Assembly: GCA_046047495.1 (NCBI GenBank)
Contig: JBJOHV010000018.1
Location: 62,001-126,000 of the forward strand
Length of the DNA stretch: 64,000 nucleotides
Direction of reading: 5' to 3'
Source of the DNA: NORP240 sp046047495
Lineage (GTDB): Bacteria; Pseudomonadota; Gammaproteobacteria; Pseudomonadales; Pseudohongiellaceae
Both the position numbers and the translations under genes were made by a program. This document shows positions 1 through 10,325 of this stretch, piece after piece. Each line of letters begins with the position of its first letter. Position 1 is the first letter of the stretch. The notes below the pieces were generated by a model that saw only the letters and a program-made list of their open reading frames with translations, made no database searches and was not told the origin of the DNA.

Positions 1-1518
1 TGCGACAATCGTTTGCAATGACCACTCGAACAGACTCACTTTTTTGTCATATGCGATTAGCTTATCCATATTGTCACGCAATCGCATGTACTGTTCTTTC
101 GACAACTGACGAAGGGTTCCCAGTGCGATATTGATCAATGGCAGTCGTATCTCTGGCGACAGTTTTCCGGCTACATCGCCAAGCTTTTGAACCTCTTCAT
201 ATACGCCGAAATCCGCTCCCGCACGCAGCACATCCAGTTGCCCGCTTCTGACCGAACCATCGCCATCGAGCAACAACAGGTACATCACGGCACGAGCACC
301 GGCGGGTTCGCGCGCGGCGGACTGCAAGGATTGCGGGATTTGCAACAAGATCTGCTGTGCCTGGGATACGCTTTCCCGGGATGGATTTCCTGTCTGCGCA
401 ATCAAGGCGTCTGCTATCAGCAATCCAGTTGCACCCCCGACACTGCCCGTGATTCCAGTTTGCTGCTCTGCTACCTCGCTTTTCGGAGTCTGGGGTTCGC
501 TAAATGAGTCGGGATCCGGCAGCAGATCATACCGGCCGTCCCAGTTGGGAAGGACTGCTCTGATTCTGTCCTCCAGGGGTGGATGGGTGGCCATCAGCCC
601 ACTGAGCAGGACCCGCCCACCCTCCTCGAACAGGGCATGGGAAATCTCCATGCGATTGGGATTGGTGAGATAAGACCGCTCGGAATGATTTGCGATGCGT
701 ATCAAAGCGTGACCGATGCCTTCCGGATTGCGGGTGAACTGCACAGACGAGGCATCTGCGAGATATTCCCTTTGGCGTGACACAGCAGCTTTGATCAGAT
801 TACCGAAGAACGTGCCCACATAACCGATGACCAGCAAACCCAGTCCCAGAAAGACAAGGCCACCGGAATCCTTCGAGCGACGGGCATGGGACCCACTTCG
901 CATAAGGTGATATCCGATGATCCCGAGCACGAGAATGCCGTGCAGTATCGCAATCAGGCGGATATTGATCCTCATGTCGCCGTGCAGAATGTGGCTGAAT
1001 TCATGGGCGATCACCCCTTGCAGCTCATCCCTTGTCAATGACTCGATGGCACCGCGAGTGATGCCGATGACCGCATCATCGGGAGCATAGCCGGCTGCAA
1101 AGGCATTTATTCCCTGCTCTTCCAGAAGGTAGACCGGAGGCACCGGCGTCCCTGAGGCAAGCGCCATTTCCTCTACCACGTTGAGGACCCGCTTTTCATG
1201 AAAATCAGGGGTGGAAGGCAGCAGGAGACGACCATCCAGCATCTCTGCCACTCTCGCCCCGCCCCCGGCCAGCGCGGCCATCTTGTAAAGACTCCCGGAC
1301 ACCACCACACTGAGCACAACGGCACTTACCAGCAGGAACACATTCCAGTCGAATACAGGAAGGTTTTGAGACTCTCCAGTGGAAGATCCAAAAAAACCAA
1401 AGACAGCCATGACCAGCACATTCGTGATCACTATCAATGACAACACGGCAATGGCAAACAACAGGATCAACCTGCCAGTGTTGCGCTTGGCGATATCCTG
1501 AGACTGGAAGAAATCCAT
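1..1518 (-). CDS. M48 family metalloprotease (HtpX-like), 3' end outside window
   Basis: Membrane zinc endopeptidase. I translated this frame by hand because it runs off the left edge: 506 codons from the ATG at 1518 with no stop, so the C-terminus is missing. Two hydrophobic segments occur near residues 15-35 and 45-65. The catalytic HExxH reads AHEFSH, encoded around 1000, and the third zinc ligand lies in the downstream REYLAD motif, both typical of M48 peptidases. Two more hydrophobic stretches lie between them. The C-terminal part resembles the long extension of M48 proteins that pair with LemA. The start lies 3 nt after the lemA stop, so the two genes form one operon. Substrate unknown. 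Confidence 0.9.
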   Translation of the reverse strand, partial: MDFFQSQDIAKRNTGRLILLFAIAVLSLIVITNVLVMAVFGFFGSSTGESQNLPVFDWNVFLLVSAVVLSVVVSGSLYKMAALAGGGARVAEMLDGRLLLPSTPDFHEKRVLNVVEEMALASGTPVPPVYLLEEQGINAFAAGYAPDDAVIGITRGAIESLTRDELQGVIAHEFSHILHGDMRINIRLIAILHGILVLGIIGYHLMRSGSHARRSKDSGGLVFLGLGLLVIGYVGTFFGNLIKAAVSRQREYLADASSVQFTRNPEGIGHALIRIANHSERSYLTNPNRMEISHALFEEGGRVLLSGLMATHPPLEDRIRAVLPNWDGRYDLLPDPDSFSEPQTPKSEVAEQQTGITGSVGGATGLLIADALIAQTGNPSRESVSQAQQILLQIPQSLQSAAREPAGARAVMYLLLLDGDGSVRSGQLDVLRAGADFGVYEEVQKLGDVAGKLSPEIRLPLINIALGTLRQLSKEQYMRLRDNMDKLIAYDKKVSLFEWSLQTIVA

Positions 1519-1521
1519 GGA

Positions 1522-2118
1522 TCAGAAACTGACCTTGGGTACTGCCTGGATGGCTTCGCTGTCCTCAAATTCCAGCAAGCTGGCATCGGGTCCATGACCA
1601 AAGGTGCCGGCCACCAACGTCTGGGGAAAGCTCTGCTTGTAGGTGTTGTAGGCCATAACCTGATCATTGAAGGCCTGACGCGAAAATGCCACTTTGTTTT
1701 CCGTGCTGGTGAGCTCTTCGCTCAGTTGCATCATGTTCTGGTTCGCCTTCAGATCCGGATACGCTTCCATCACCACATTGAATCGTGTCAGGGCACCGGT
1801 CAAAGCAGTTTCCTTGGCGGAAAGATCCTGTATCAATGCAGCATTCCCCGGGTCTCCTGCGGCCGCAGCCAATCCGGCAGACGCGGCATTACGCGCTTGT
1901 ATGACCGCCTCAAGAGTCTCCCGTTCATGTTTGATATATGCCTTGGCCGTCTCCACCAGGTTGGGAATTAGGTCATAACGGCGCTTCAGCTGCACCTCGA
2001 TCTGTGCAAATGCGTTTTGATAGCGGTTCTTGAGAGATACCAGCTGGTTGTAGATTCCAATGAAATAGAAAAACAACAACGCCAGAATGACCAGGACGAT
2101 GATGATGGTGATGTTCAT
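1522..2118 (-). CDS. lemA: LemA family protein
   Basis: A 198-residue LemA-family protein: one N-terminal membrane helix (about residues 4-22), then a long helical domain containing the family motif RRYDLIPNLVETAKAY near residue 46. LemA proteins are anchored by the single helix with the helical domain outside the membrane. They are very often encoded beside HtpX/M48-type proteases, as here. The gene is first in the pair, and the protease begins 3 nt after its stop. The role is not firmly known; a scaffold or substrate-presenting role for the protease is inference. Nothing looks broken. Confidence 0.93.
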   Translation of the reverse strand: MNITIIIVLVILALLFFYFIGIYNQLVSLKNRYQNAFAQIEVQLKRRYDLIPNLVETAKAYIKHERETLEAVIQARNAASAGLAAAAGDPGNAALIQDLSAKETALTGALTRFNVVMEAYPDLKANQNMMQLSEELTSTENKVAFSRQAFNDQVMAYNTYKQSFPQTLVAGTFGHGPDASLLEFEDSEAIQAVPKVSF

Positions 2119-2230
2119 GAGTTGCTCCTATTGAGTTCATGTTCCGTATTACAGCGCAATTATCGACTTCGTTCTTGTACTGTCTGCTGCACTATCTGCT
2201 CAGGGCTGTCCGAAAACGGGCTGCCCCAGC

Positions 2231-2947
2231 TTAACCTCGGCCAAGGAATGGCTGAGTCTGGTTGAGTATTGTGGCATCTATGAGATTGACATCCTGGGGC
2301 AGTGACAACATGGCCATCACAACCTGGGCGACCTCGATCGGCTGCATCTTGGGCTCCTCATTAGGCCTGTCGTTCCAGAAATCGGTGTAGACGCTGCCGG
2401 GATGTACACAGCTCACCATGATACCGAGATCCCTCCCTTCTATGGCGAGTGCCCGGGTCATCCCCTGAATGCCAAATTTGCTGGTCGTGTAGGGAACAGA
2501 GCCTTTGCGGGGAACCTGTGACGAAATACTGCCGATGTTTATGATGCGTCCACTGCCCTGCTCCTGCATGATTCGCATGGCTTCCCGCGCACAGAGAAAA
2601 GTCCCCGTCAGGTTGATATCCAAAACCCTCTGGAATGATTCCAGGTCCATGTCGGGTGTGGGGCCGCCAATGGCGATTCCTGCGTTGTTGATTAGTATGT
2701 CTACCGAATCCAGTACTTCCACGGCGTAGTCGAACATGGCGATGACTGTGTCCTCGTCGCTGACATCACCGCAGAAGCCAAAGAGATTGTCATGATCCAG
2801 TTCCATCAGGGCACTGTCCACCGATGCCTCGGATTGTCCGTTGATCACCACACTGGCGCCGCGTGCCAGCAAGGCCAGTGCTATGGCGCGGCCAATGCCG
2901 CGCGTACCACCTGTGACAATTGCACCTTTACCCGACAAATCATACAT
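2231..2947 (-). CDS. SDR family NAD(P)-dependent oxidoreductase
   Basis: A 238-residue classical short-chain dehydrogenase. The nucleotide-binding loop is GGTRGIGRA at residues 13-21, the structural motif is NNAG, and the catalytic Ser-Tyr-Lys triad is in SISSQ and PYTTSK. The whole protein is a single Rossmann domain. Family members reduce or oxidise hydroxyl/keto groups with NAD(P)H; 3-oxoacyl reductases are the closest in appearance, but the substrate cannot be told from sequence. It is monocistronic on the minus strand, between lemA and the divergent lactate permease. There is no obvious pathway partner next to it. Confidence 0.88.
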   Translation of the reverse strand: MYDLSGKGAIVTGGTRGIGRAIALALLARGASVVINGQSEASVDSALMELDHDNLFGFCGDVSDEDTVIAMFDYAVEVLDSVDILINNAGIAIGGPTPDMDLESFQRVLDINLTGTFLCAREAMRIMQEQGSGRIINIGSISSQVPRKGSVPYTTSKFGIQGMTRALAIEGRDLGIMVSCVHPGSVYTDFWNDRPNEEPKMQPIEVAQVVMAMLSLPQDVNLIDATILNQTQPFLGRG

Positions 2948-3072
2948 AGAATGAATCCCCCACCGGTCGCCAAGGTTTCGGTGTCACGGGTATTATTCCA
3001 CCAATAATTCAGGATGTCGCCGCCCTGTAGATTTTGCTAAGCTCCGGGAACCCGTAATGCCAGAGAATAAAA

Positions 3073-4869
3073 ATGATGAATACTGGTCTGCTTGCCCTGC
3101 TGTCCCTGCTACCCATCCTGACTGTGGCGGTTTTCCTGGTGATCTTACGCTGGCCAGCCAGCCGCGCCATGCCGATTTCCTATGTGACCGCCGCCTTGCT
3201 GGCTCTGCTGGTATGGCAAGTCAGTGTTGCCCAGGTGGCGGCAGCGACAATCAACGGCCTGGTGGTTGCAGCGTCGCTCATATTCATCATTTTCGGTGCC
3301 ATCCTGCTGCTCAACACCCTGCAACACAGCGGGGCCATCAATGCCATCCGCCAGGGATTTTCCGACATCACTCCCGACCGTCGTATCCAGGTCATCATCA
3401 TCGCCTGGTTGTTCGGTTCGTTCATTGAAGGATCCGCCGGATTTGGCACCCCGGCCGCCGTGGCAGTACCTCTGATGGTGGGTCTGGGATTCCCGGCCAT
3501 GGCCGCAGTCGTGGCAGGCATGATCATTCAGAGCACACCTGTGTCATTCGGCGCCATCGGCACACCCATACTGGTAGGTATCAACACCGGCCTGTCCGCA
3601 GATCCACAGATGCTGCAATATGCCATGGACAGGGGCTTCGAGGAGTGGCGTCAGTTTCTGCATTTCATAGCCATCAAGGTGGCACTGATCCACGCCCTCG
3701 CCGGCACCTTCATTCCGTTGATCGTGACAGCGGTGATGACCCGTTATTTTGGTCGCAATCGTTCGTTTGCAGAAGGATTGCAGATATGGAAATTCGCTTT
3801 GTTTGCTGCGTTTTCCATGACCATTCCCTATATCCTGGTAGCGAATCTGTTGGGGCCGGAGTTTCCCTCCATGTTTGGCGGACTGATTGGTCTGGCAATA
3901 GTGGTTACTGCGGCCCGCAAGGGCCTGTTCATGCCGGAAAACGACCAATTGTGGGACTTTGACAGCAAGGAGAACTGGGATCCCGAATGGACGGGTCTGC
4001 CATTGGTGAAAGAACTGGATCCGTCTGCAGTACCTGCCATGTCCCTGGTGCGGGCATGGTCACCCTATCTCCTGGTTGCCCTGTTACTGATCGTCACCCG
4101 ACTGCCCTGGCTCAATCTGGCCCAATACCTCAGGCATGCTCTGGTCACCTTGCGCTGGCCGGATATTTTCGGCACGGGAATCACTGCGGAATTTCAACCC
4201 CTTTGGTCACCGGGCAGCATTTTCATCATCGTTTCATTGCTGACATTTGCCCTGCATGGAATGCAGCGGGCAGCTTATCTCACGGCTTGGCGCGAATCCG
4301 GCCGCACCCTGCTACCGGCCTCCATGGCACTGATATTCACCGTTCCCATGGTCCAGGTGTTCATCAATACCAGTGGCGGCGTCGCCGGATTTGAGCAGAT
4401 GCCGATCGCTCTTGCCGAAGGGGTTGCCAGCCTGACCGGAACAGCCTGGCCGTTCTTCGCCACGTTCATCGGCGGTCTGGGAGCATTTGTCGCGGGCAGC
4501 AATACGGTCAGCAACATGATGTTCGCCTTGTTTCAGTTTGGAGTTGGCGAACGCATCGCCGTGGATCCGACCTGGATCGTGGCCTTGCAGGCAGTCGGCG
4601 GGGCTGCGGGTAACATCATCTGTGTCCATAACGTGGTTGCAGCATCGGCTGTCGTCGGTCTCATTGGCCGGGAAGGTGCCGTGATTCGAAAAACCCTGCT
4701 GCCATTTGCCTACTATGCACTGATGACTGGTTCCATCGGCTTCGGAATCGTCAATCTCGGTTCGGGCATTTTTAACGCCGGATTTGTCATCGCAGGGCTG
4801 ATCACGGCAGGTATGGCCTTCCTCATCATCCGCTACGGTCATCCGGTGCGGCGTCCCATGGCGGTCTGA
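3073..4869 (+). CDS. lldP: L-lactate permease (LctP/LldP family)
   Basis: A 598-residue polytopic membrane protein of the lactate permease family (usual length 530-600), with at least twelve hydrophobic segments. Recognisable motifs include GSFIEGSAGFGTPAAVAVPL near residue 118 and GGLGAFVAGSNTVSNMMFAL in the C-terminal half, both conserved in LctP/GlcA symporters. It probably imports L-lactate or glycolate with protons. There is no lactate dehydrogenase next to it; a TPR protein and then selB follow on the same strand. The ATG at 3073 is directly followed by a second ATG, and either could be used. Confidence 0.92.
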   Translation: MMNTGLLALLSLLPILTVAVFLVILRWPASRAMPISYVTAALLALLVWQVSVAQVAAATINGLVVAASLIFIIFGAILLLNTLQHSGAINAIRQGFSDITPDRRIQVIIIAWLFGSFIEGSAGFGTPAAVAVPLMVGLGFPAMAAVVAGMIIQSTPVSFGAIGTPILVGINTGLSADPQMLQYAMDRGFEEWRQFLHFIAIKVALIHALAGTFIPLIVTAVMTRYFGRNRSFAEGLQIWKFALFAAFSMTIPYILVANLLGPEFPSMFGGLIGLAIVVTAARKGLFMPENDQLWDFDSKENWDPEWTGLPLVKELDPSAVPAMSLVRAWSPYLLVALLLIVTRLPWLNLAQYLRHALVTLRWPDIFGTGITAEFQPLWSPGSIFIIVSLLTFALHGMQRAAYLTAWRESGRTLLPASMALIFTVPMVQVFINTSGGVAGFEQMPIALAEGVASLTGTAWPFFATFIGGLGAFVAGSNTVSNMMFALFQFGVGERIAVDPTWIVALQAVGGAAGNIICVHNVVAASAVVGLIGREGAVIRKTLLPFAYYALMTGSIGFGIVNLGSGIFNAGFVIAGLITAGMAFLIIRYGHPVRRPMAV

Positions 4870-4904
4870 CCGGACAACCAGGTCCCCGCCAATCCAGGAG
4901 AGCA

Positions 4905-6512
4905 GTGACAGTGAGATCCGGCATCATCAGGGGTGGATTCTGTGTGGTGCTGTTGCTGGTTCTCCATTCCCAGGGCAAGGTTTACGCCCAAGGGCGGATC
5001 GACTTTCCCTTGGCATCTGCGATTTCTGGCGACGCAAGAGAGCACTTCCTGCAGGGCATTTCCCGCCTGCACGCCTTCGACTGGGCACAGGCACGCTCCC
5101 TGTTTCAACAAACCCAGTCTCAAGCTCCGCAGTTTGCCCTGGCCTATTGGGGCGAAGCTTTGACCTACAACCCGCCATTGGGTGAGGACCTGGATCTGCA
5201 TTCGCCGAATGCGGTGCTGGCGAAATTGGCACCAACCACCGAGACACGCCTGGCGATGGTGACCGGAGAACTGGAGACCGGTTTGCTGAAGGCTTTGGAA
5301 GATTTTCTGAATACCCCAGGCGGATTGCGTGAGCGACGTCAGGCGTTCCTTGATCAGCTGGCCCGTGTTTACAGGATTCATCCCAGCGAACCCGAAGTCC
5401 AGGCATTCTATGCACTGGCCCTGCTGAGTGTCGCCGCGCAGTCTGATGGTCCGAGCCGCCAGCAACTACACCAGGAAGCCGGACAAGTCGCCCTGCAATT
5501 GTTCAATCAGCATCCAGGGCATGTAGGGGGAGCCCAGTACACCGTGCTGGCCCACGACGAACCCGGACAGTTAAATCTGGCATTGGCGGCTGCCACCCAA
5601 CTACGGGAGCTCGAGTCACCTTCGGCACACCTGCGGCATGTTGCCGCGCGCCCCTCCGTTCATCAGGGACAGTGGTATGACACTGCCGAGGCGAATGAGA
5701 TCGCATTCTTCTCGGCGCGGGGCTCCTGGCAGCCGGGGATGCCTTTGGATGTCCTGCTGGAAACCCTGGAGTGGGGACAGTATGCGGACTTGCAGCTGGC
5801 AGACTATCAGCAAGCGCAGGAGTGGTTGGAGCGTGTCCTGGAACTCGTCGATCTCAACCCGGGTCTCGTGTCCGCGCAACGGACTCTTGGACGCATGCAG
5901 GCTCGCTATGCCGTCGAGTCGCAAACGTGGCTACCGTTTGAGGACACGCTGCAGGGCAGTCCGCCTGAGCTGTTGGCGGTCGGCCTGGGGGCCATTGTTA
6001 TCCACGATCTGGAGCTGGCCAGAAATGCCAATCAGCTCCTGAAAGCAGAGGCAGATAAATTCCCCCATGACGGGCTCCTGCGGCTGACACAGCTGACGCT
6101 CGAAGGAGGATTGCAATATGCCAGTGGCCAGGAAATCGAGAGTCGCAGGGTCTTCGAGGAAGCCAGAGCACAATTGTCCATACAAGGCCCCGATTATGGG
6201 CTGCCCCAGCCCATCAAGCCCACCCTGGAACTTTACGGAGAAACACTGCTACGCTCCGGGAAACCCGTTCAGGCGGCTGATATCTTCAGGGAAGCTCTCC
6301 TGAGGGCACCCCAACGTCCGGAGTCATTGTTGGGGCTGGCACGCAGCTATACGGCTATGGGAGATCCGTTCAAGGCCAATTCCCACTATCAGCGAATCCT
6401 CGATACCTGGGGTGAACGCAAATTGCTGGCCAGCAGTGAGGCCAAAACCCATCTGTCAGTTTATGGTGAACCTTCTCCCGCAATCGATCCGGCTGCCACC
6501 TCCCGGCCCTAA
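4905..6512 (+). CDS. Exported TPR-repeat protein
   Basis: A protein of about 535 residues with an N-terminal signal peptide (hydrophobic core around residues 11-22, likely cut after VYAQ) followed by helical repeats of TPR type, e.g. around residues 45-85, 280-320 and 440-500. It should be periplasmic and bind protein partners; no catalytic motif is visible. The start is uncertain: GTG at 4905 or GTG at 4911. The AGGAG at 4896-4900 lies 4 or 10 nt upstream respectively. It follows lldP by 35 nt and precedes selB by 12 nt, so it is probably co-transcribed, without an obvious functional link. Confidence 0.8.
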   Translation: MTVRSGIIRGGFCVVLLLVLHSQGKVYAQGRIDFPLASAISGDAREHFLQGISRLHAFDWAQARSLFQQTQSQAPQFALAYWGEALTYNPPLGEDLDLHSPNAVLAKLAPTTETRLAMVTGELETGLLKALEDFLNTPGGLRERRQAFLDQLARVYRIHPSEPEVQAFYALALLSVAAQSDGPSRQQLHQEAGQVALQLFNQHPGHVGGAQYTVLAHDEPGQLNLALAAATQLRELESPSAHLRHVAARPSVHQGQWYDTAEANEIAFFSARGSWQPGMPLDVLLETLEWGQYADLQLADYQQAQEWLERVLELVDLNPGLVSAQRTLGRMQARYAVESQTWLPFEDTLQGSPPELLAVGLGAIVIHDLELARNANQLLKAEADKFPHDGLLRLTQLTLEGGLQYASGQEIESRRVFEEARAQLSIQGPDYGLPQPIKPTLELYGETLLRSGKPVQAADIFREALLRAPQRPESLLGLARSYTAMGDPFKANSHYQRILDTWGERKLLASSEAKTHLSVYGEPSPAIDPAATSRP

Positions 6513-6524
6513 ACCTGCCATCCC

Positions 6525-8498
6525 ATGACGACGGTCATAAAAGCCCTTACCGTTGCGACTGCAGGCCATGTGGACCATGGCAAGACCTCACTGGTAAGGC
6601 GGCTGACCGAGGCCACCGGGATGGCTGACCCGGGCATGACCATCGACCTGGGCTATGCCTATCGCCGGCTGGATGATCCGGAACCTGCCCGGTCATCCAT
6701 TCAGACTCTGGGCTTTGTGGATGTTCCCGGCCATGCCAACTTCATCGGCAATATGTTGTGCGGGGTAGGCAGCGTGGACGCAGTATTGCTGGCAGTGGCA
6801 GCAGACGATGGCGTCATGCCACAAACCATTGAACATGCGGCGATTCTGGACCTGCTGGGAGTCTGCAGGGGTGTGGTTGCTCTCACCAAATCTGATGTCG
6901 TCGACCGGGCACGTATTCAGGAAGTGTCCCGGCAGGTAAACGAGCTGCTACGGGACACCAGCCTTGGCCGGCTGCCCGTGATTGCCGTGTCCAGCCGCAC
7001 CGGTCAAGGCATCGATGCACTGGTGGAGCATTTCACTCTCCTTCTGCAAAGCCGAACGACCGTGGAGGACAGTGCTCACCACCCTCGCTTCTTCATCGAT
7101 CGCAGCTTCACACTCAAGGGCATCGGCACGGTGGTCACAGGATTTCTGCGCAACGGCAGCCTGATCAGAGGCCAGTTCCTGCACCACTCCGCGTCCGGTC
7201 AGCCGGTCAGGATCAAGGGCATCCGGCATCACACGGTGGATCAGTCACTGGCCACTGCCGGCCAGCGACTGGCATTGCAGATAGACGGGCACTACAGCCT
7301 CTATCAGCGCGGCCATTGGTTGGGTTCCCCGCAAGCAATTTTACCGACTCGCAGACTGCAAGTGCGATTTCGCACTCTGGTCGAATTCACACCTCGATCT
7401 GCAACCACCTACCACCTGTATCTTGGAGCGCAACATACCCTGGTGACCATGGCCCGTACAGGGGGTGCCGGCTCGCCTTTTTACCGTCTGCATGCGAGTG
7501 AGCCCGTGCTGGCGTGGGTGGGTGATCACTGTGTTCTGTTGGACCCGTCCGGGCGGCATGCGCTGGCCGGCGGTGAGGTAGTGGATCTGGATTCAAGCCG
7601 TAACAATTACGGTGTTGCTGCACGATTGAAGCGTTTGAAATCCCAGACAGCGCCTGCTCACATGGCCTTGCTGACACAGCTGAGCGATCTGGAAGGTGGC
7701 ATTGGGATGGAAGACTTTGCACGCTCACGGGGATTGACGGCAGCGGCAGCGCTGTCCCTGGTGGACAGTCTGCCCCCGGAAAGTTTCGTGGTCTGTACCG
7801 CCGAAGGCGGCCAGGTTACGCCAGCACTGCCATGGTTACTTCATCGCCGCCATTTCGATTCTTTGCGACACTGGGTGCTGGAAGCCCTGCAAACCCACCA
7901 TGAAGAATTTCCTCAGCAGCCGGGTTTGGAGGAGCGGACACTGATCCTGCGGGCCGACCCGGCGCAACGGAAAGTACTGCCCCTGGTTTTAACCAGGTTG
8001 CGCACCTGTGGCGAAGTGACCGGACGAGCTGGCTTTTTAGCTTTGCCGCACCACAAAATAATCTTGCACCCCGACCTGTTGCGTTTCATGGACAGGTTGT
8101 ATCCCCTGCTCGCCGAAGCGGGATTTGTAGCCCCCCGGACCCGGGAACTTGCAGAGACACTGAATCTGTCCCTGGACTCACTGCAATGCCTGCTCAAGGA
8201 TCTGGAGCAGGCAGCCCTGTTGGTCCGGGTCGCCCCCAACCGGCACTACCTGCCGCAGACCCTGACCGGCATACAGGAATTTGTGGAGCAACTGGTGGCG
8301 GACAAGTCGCAAGACCCCTCCTTCAGCGTCATCGAGTTTCGCGACGCCAGCGGGATAGGGCGCAACCTGTGTATTGAATTACTGGAATATTTTGATAGTG
8401 TGGGGTTCACGCGCCGTGCTGGTAACCGACGCTTTATGACCAATCGCAATCCCGCCCGGGTCGGCATCAGCGGGGACACGGAGCCACCTGCATGTTGA
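6525..8498 (+). CDS. selB: Selenocysteine-specific elongation factor SelB
   Basis: Dedicated translation GTPase that carries Sec-tRNA(Sec) to UGA codons marked by a SECIS hairpin. It is 657 residues long, slightly more than E. coli SelB (614). The GTPase domain has G1 AGHVDHGKT near residue 13, G3 DVPGHANFIGNM near 66 and G4 TKSD near 124. EF-Tu-like beta domains follow, and then a C-terminal half of winged-helix repeats (about 380-640) that binds the SECIS. The selC tRNA (20805-20901) and a UGSC selenoprotein (38288-38824) are also in this window, but selA and selD are not. Its last 7 bases overlap the start of the next gene. Confidence 0.95.
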   Translation: MTTVIKALTVATAGHVDHGKTSLVRRLTEATGMADPGMTIDLGYAYRRLDDPEPARSSIQTLGFVDVPGHANFIGNMLCGVGSVDAVLLAVAADDGVMPQTIEHAAILDLLGVCRGVVALTKSDVVDRARIQEVSRQVNELLRDTSLGRLPVIAVSSRTGQGIDALVEHFTLLLQSRTTVEDSAHHPRFFIDRSFTLKGIGTVVTGFLRNGSLIRGQFLHHSASGQPVRIKGIRHHTVDQSLATAGQRLALQIDGHYSLYQRGHWLGSPQAILPTRRLQVRFRTLVEFTPRSATTYHLYLGAQHTLVTMARTGGAGSPFYRLHASEPVLAWVGDHCVLLDPSGRHALAGGEVVDLDSSRNNYGVAARLKRLKSQTAPAHMALLTQLSDLEGGIGMEDFARSRGLTAAAALSLVDSLPPESFVVCTAEGGQVTPALPWLLHRRHFDSLRHWVLEALQTHHEEFPQQPGLEERTLILRADPAQRKVLPLVLTRLRTCGEVTGRAGFLALPHHKIILHPDLLRFMDRLYPLLAEAGFVAPRTRELAETLNLSLDSLQCLLKDLEQAALLVRVAPNRHYLPQTLTGIQEFVEQLVADKSQDPSFSVIEFRDASGIGRNLCIELLEYFDSVGFTRRAGNRRFMTNRNPARVGISGDTEPPAC

Positions 8499-10324
8499 CT
8501 GAATTTCCAACCATCCCCAATCATCATGCTCTGTTTGCCATGGTGCTGACCGCGTTGGCACTGTACATGTTTACCCGCAAGTCCCTTCCTCTGGAAGTTT
8601 CCAGCCTAGTCCTGCTGGCAATTCTGGCCCTTGTGTTTGCAGTGTTCCCATTTCCCCTGACTGACGGGGAATTTGACCCTACGGAATTTTTTCATGGTTT
8701 TGGTCATGAGGCATTGGTCACAGTGTGTGCCCTAATGGTCATCGGACAAGGGCTGGTTCAAACAGGAGCGTTGGAGCCCTTCGGCAGGGTTTTAACCCGG
8801 TTCTGGACAGTGAGCCCCTTCCTTTCACTGCTGGTCACCCTGCTGATAAGTGCCGTGCTGAGCGCGTTCATCAATAACACACCGATAGTTGTTCTGCTGC
8901 TGCCCATATTGATCAGTGTGTGTCTGAGGACAAAAAGCCCGGCATCAAAAGTGTTGATGCCGATGGGTTTTGCCACCTTGATCGGCGGCATGACCACGAC
9001 GATCGGCACATCCACCAATCTTCTGGTGGTCAGCGTCGCGGGGGATCTGGGGTTGCCCAGGTTGCAGATGTTCGATTTCATCGTGCCCGCCTCCCTGGGC
9101 AGCGGAGTGGCAATCCTCTATCTCTGGCTTGTGGCGCCCCGGTTGCTGCCGGATCGGAAAATCGAATTGGCCGACAGCTCTCCCCGATTGTTTCAAGCCC
9201 GCCTGCATCTGGATGAAGACAGCCCGGTGGTGGACAAGACCATCGCCGACGCCAAAAAACTGGCCAGTGACGGCATCAATATCGTGCGTATACGTCGAGG
9301 TGATCACCACGTGTTCCCCTTGCCTGATGCTGTCCTGCGTGCCGGCGACAGTTTGCGGGTAATGGACACCGCCCGTCATATCCGCGCCGCCGCCGAAGCC
9401 CTGAAAGCAACATTGTATTCCGGTGATACGATCGTCGATGAAGATCATCCTCTCAAGGCAGAGAATCAAACAGTGGCCGAACTGGCGGTCGTGGCGGGTT
9501 CGCCGCTGGATCGCACCAATCTGCGCTACACAAACTTTCTGGAAAGGTATCAGCTGATCGTGCTGGCCCTGCACCGGGCCGGCAAGGATATCTGGAAACC
9601 CTCCGAAGAAATCATGGACGTCACCCTTGAGCAGGGCGACGTGTTACTGGTTCAGGGGGCCAAAGACGACATTCACAAGCTGAAGCAAAGTACCGAGTTT
9701 CTGGTACTGGATGCCACATCACAAGTACCCCCGACCCAAAAGGCTCCCATCGCCTTCATGACACTCATGGGCGTCGTTATCGTCGCAGCCACCGGGATCA
9801 TGCCCATCGCCGTCAGCAGCATGGTGGGAGCCATCATCCTGTTGGCGACCCGGGTATTGAATCTGGGTCCTGCCATCAGGGCCATCAGTTCCTCGGTATT
9901 GTTCGTGGTGGTGGCCAGCCTGGCTCTCGGCCAGGCATTGCAAGTGACCGGTGCTTCCCTGTACCTCACAGAGCTGTTCCTGTTCTTTACCCGCGACGCC
10001 TCCCCCACGGTGATCCTGGGTGCACTGATGCTGCTGATTGCAATCTTTACGAACATCGTGTCCAACAATGCGGCGGCCGTCATCGGCACACCCATAGGCG
10101 TAGGCATAGCCACCCAGCTTGGCGTGAGTCCGGAACCATTCATTCTGGCTGTTCTGTTCGGGGCCAATCTCAGCTTTGCCACGCCCATGTCCTACAAGAC
10201 AAATCTGTTGGTCATGAGCGCTGGTAATTATTCCTTCAATGATTTCCTAAAGGTCGGAATTCCCCTGACAATCCTGATGTGGATAACTTACACATTGATC
10301 CTGAGTGCCCTGTACCTTGCCTGA
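8492..10324 (+). CDS. SLC13 family permease with two TrkA-C domains
   Basis: A 610-residue divalent anion:sodium symporter-like transporter. Hydrophobic segments occupy residues 1-210 and 420-610. Between them lies a soluble insert of about 200 residues that reads as two RCK-C/TrkA-C regulatory domains, the usual layout of bacterial members of this group. Two inverted-repeat signatures with the Asn-containing re-entrant loops are visible: FINNTPIVVLLLP and TNIVSNNAAAVIGTP. The substrate (sulfate, dicarboxylate or another anion) cannot be assigned. The ATG overlaps the selB stop, so it is translationally coupled to selB. Confidence 0.9.
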   Translation: MLTEFPTIPNHHALFAMVLTALALYMFTRKSLPLEVSSLVLLAILALVFAVFPFPLTDGEFDPTEFFHGFGHEALVTVCALMVIGQGLVQTGALEPFGRVLTRFWTVSPFLSLLVTLLISAVLSAFINNTPIVVLLLPILISVCLRTKSPASKVLMPMGFATLIGGMTTTIGTSTNLLVVSVAGDLGLPRLQMFDFIVPASLGSGVAILYLWLVAPRLLPDRKIELADSSPRLFQARLHLDEDSPVVDKTIADAKKLASDGINIVRIRRGDHHVFPLPDAVLRAGDSLRVMDTARHIRAAAEALKATLYSGDTIVDEDHPLKAENQTVAELAVVAGSPLDRTNLRYTNFLERYQLIVLALHRAGKDIWKPSEEIMDVTLEQGDVLLVQGAKDDIHKLKQSTEFLVLDATSQVPPTQKAPIAFMTLMGVVIVAATGIMPIAVSSMVGAIILLATRVLNLGPAIRAISSSVLFVVVASLALGQALQVTGASLYLTELFLFFTRDASPTVILGALMLLIAIFTNIVSNNAAAVIGTPIGVGIATQLGVSPEPFILAVLFGANLSFATPMSYKTNLLVMSAGNYSFNDFLKVGIPLTILMWITYTLILSALYLA

Positions 10325-10325
10325 T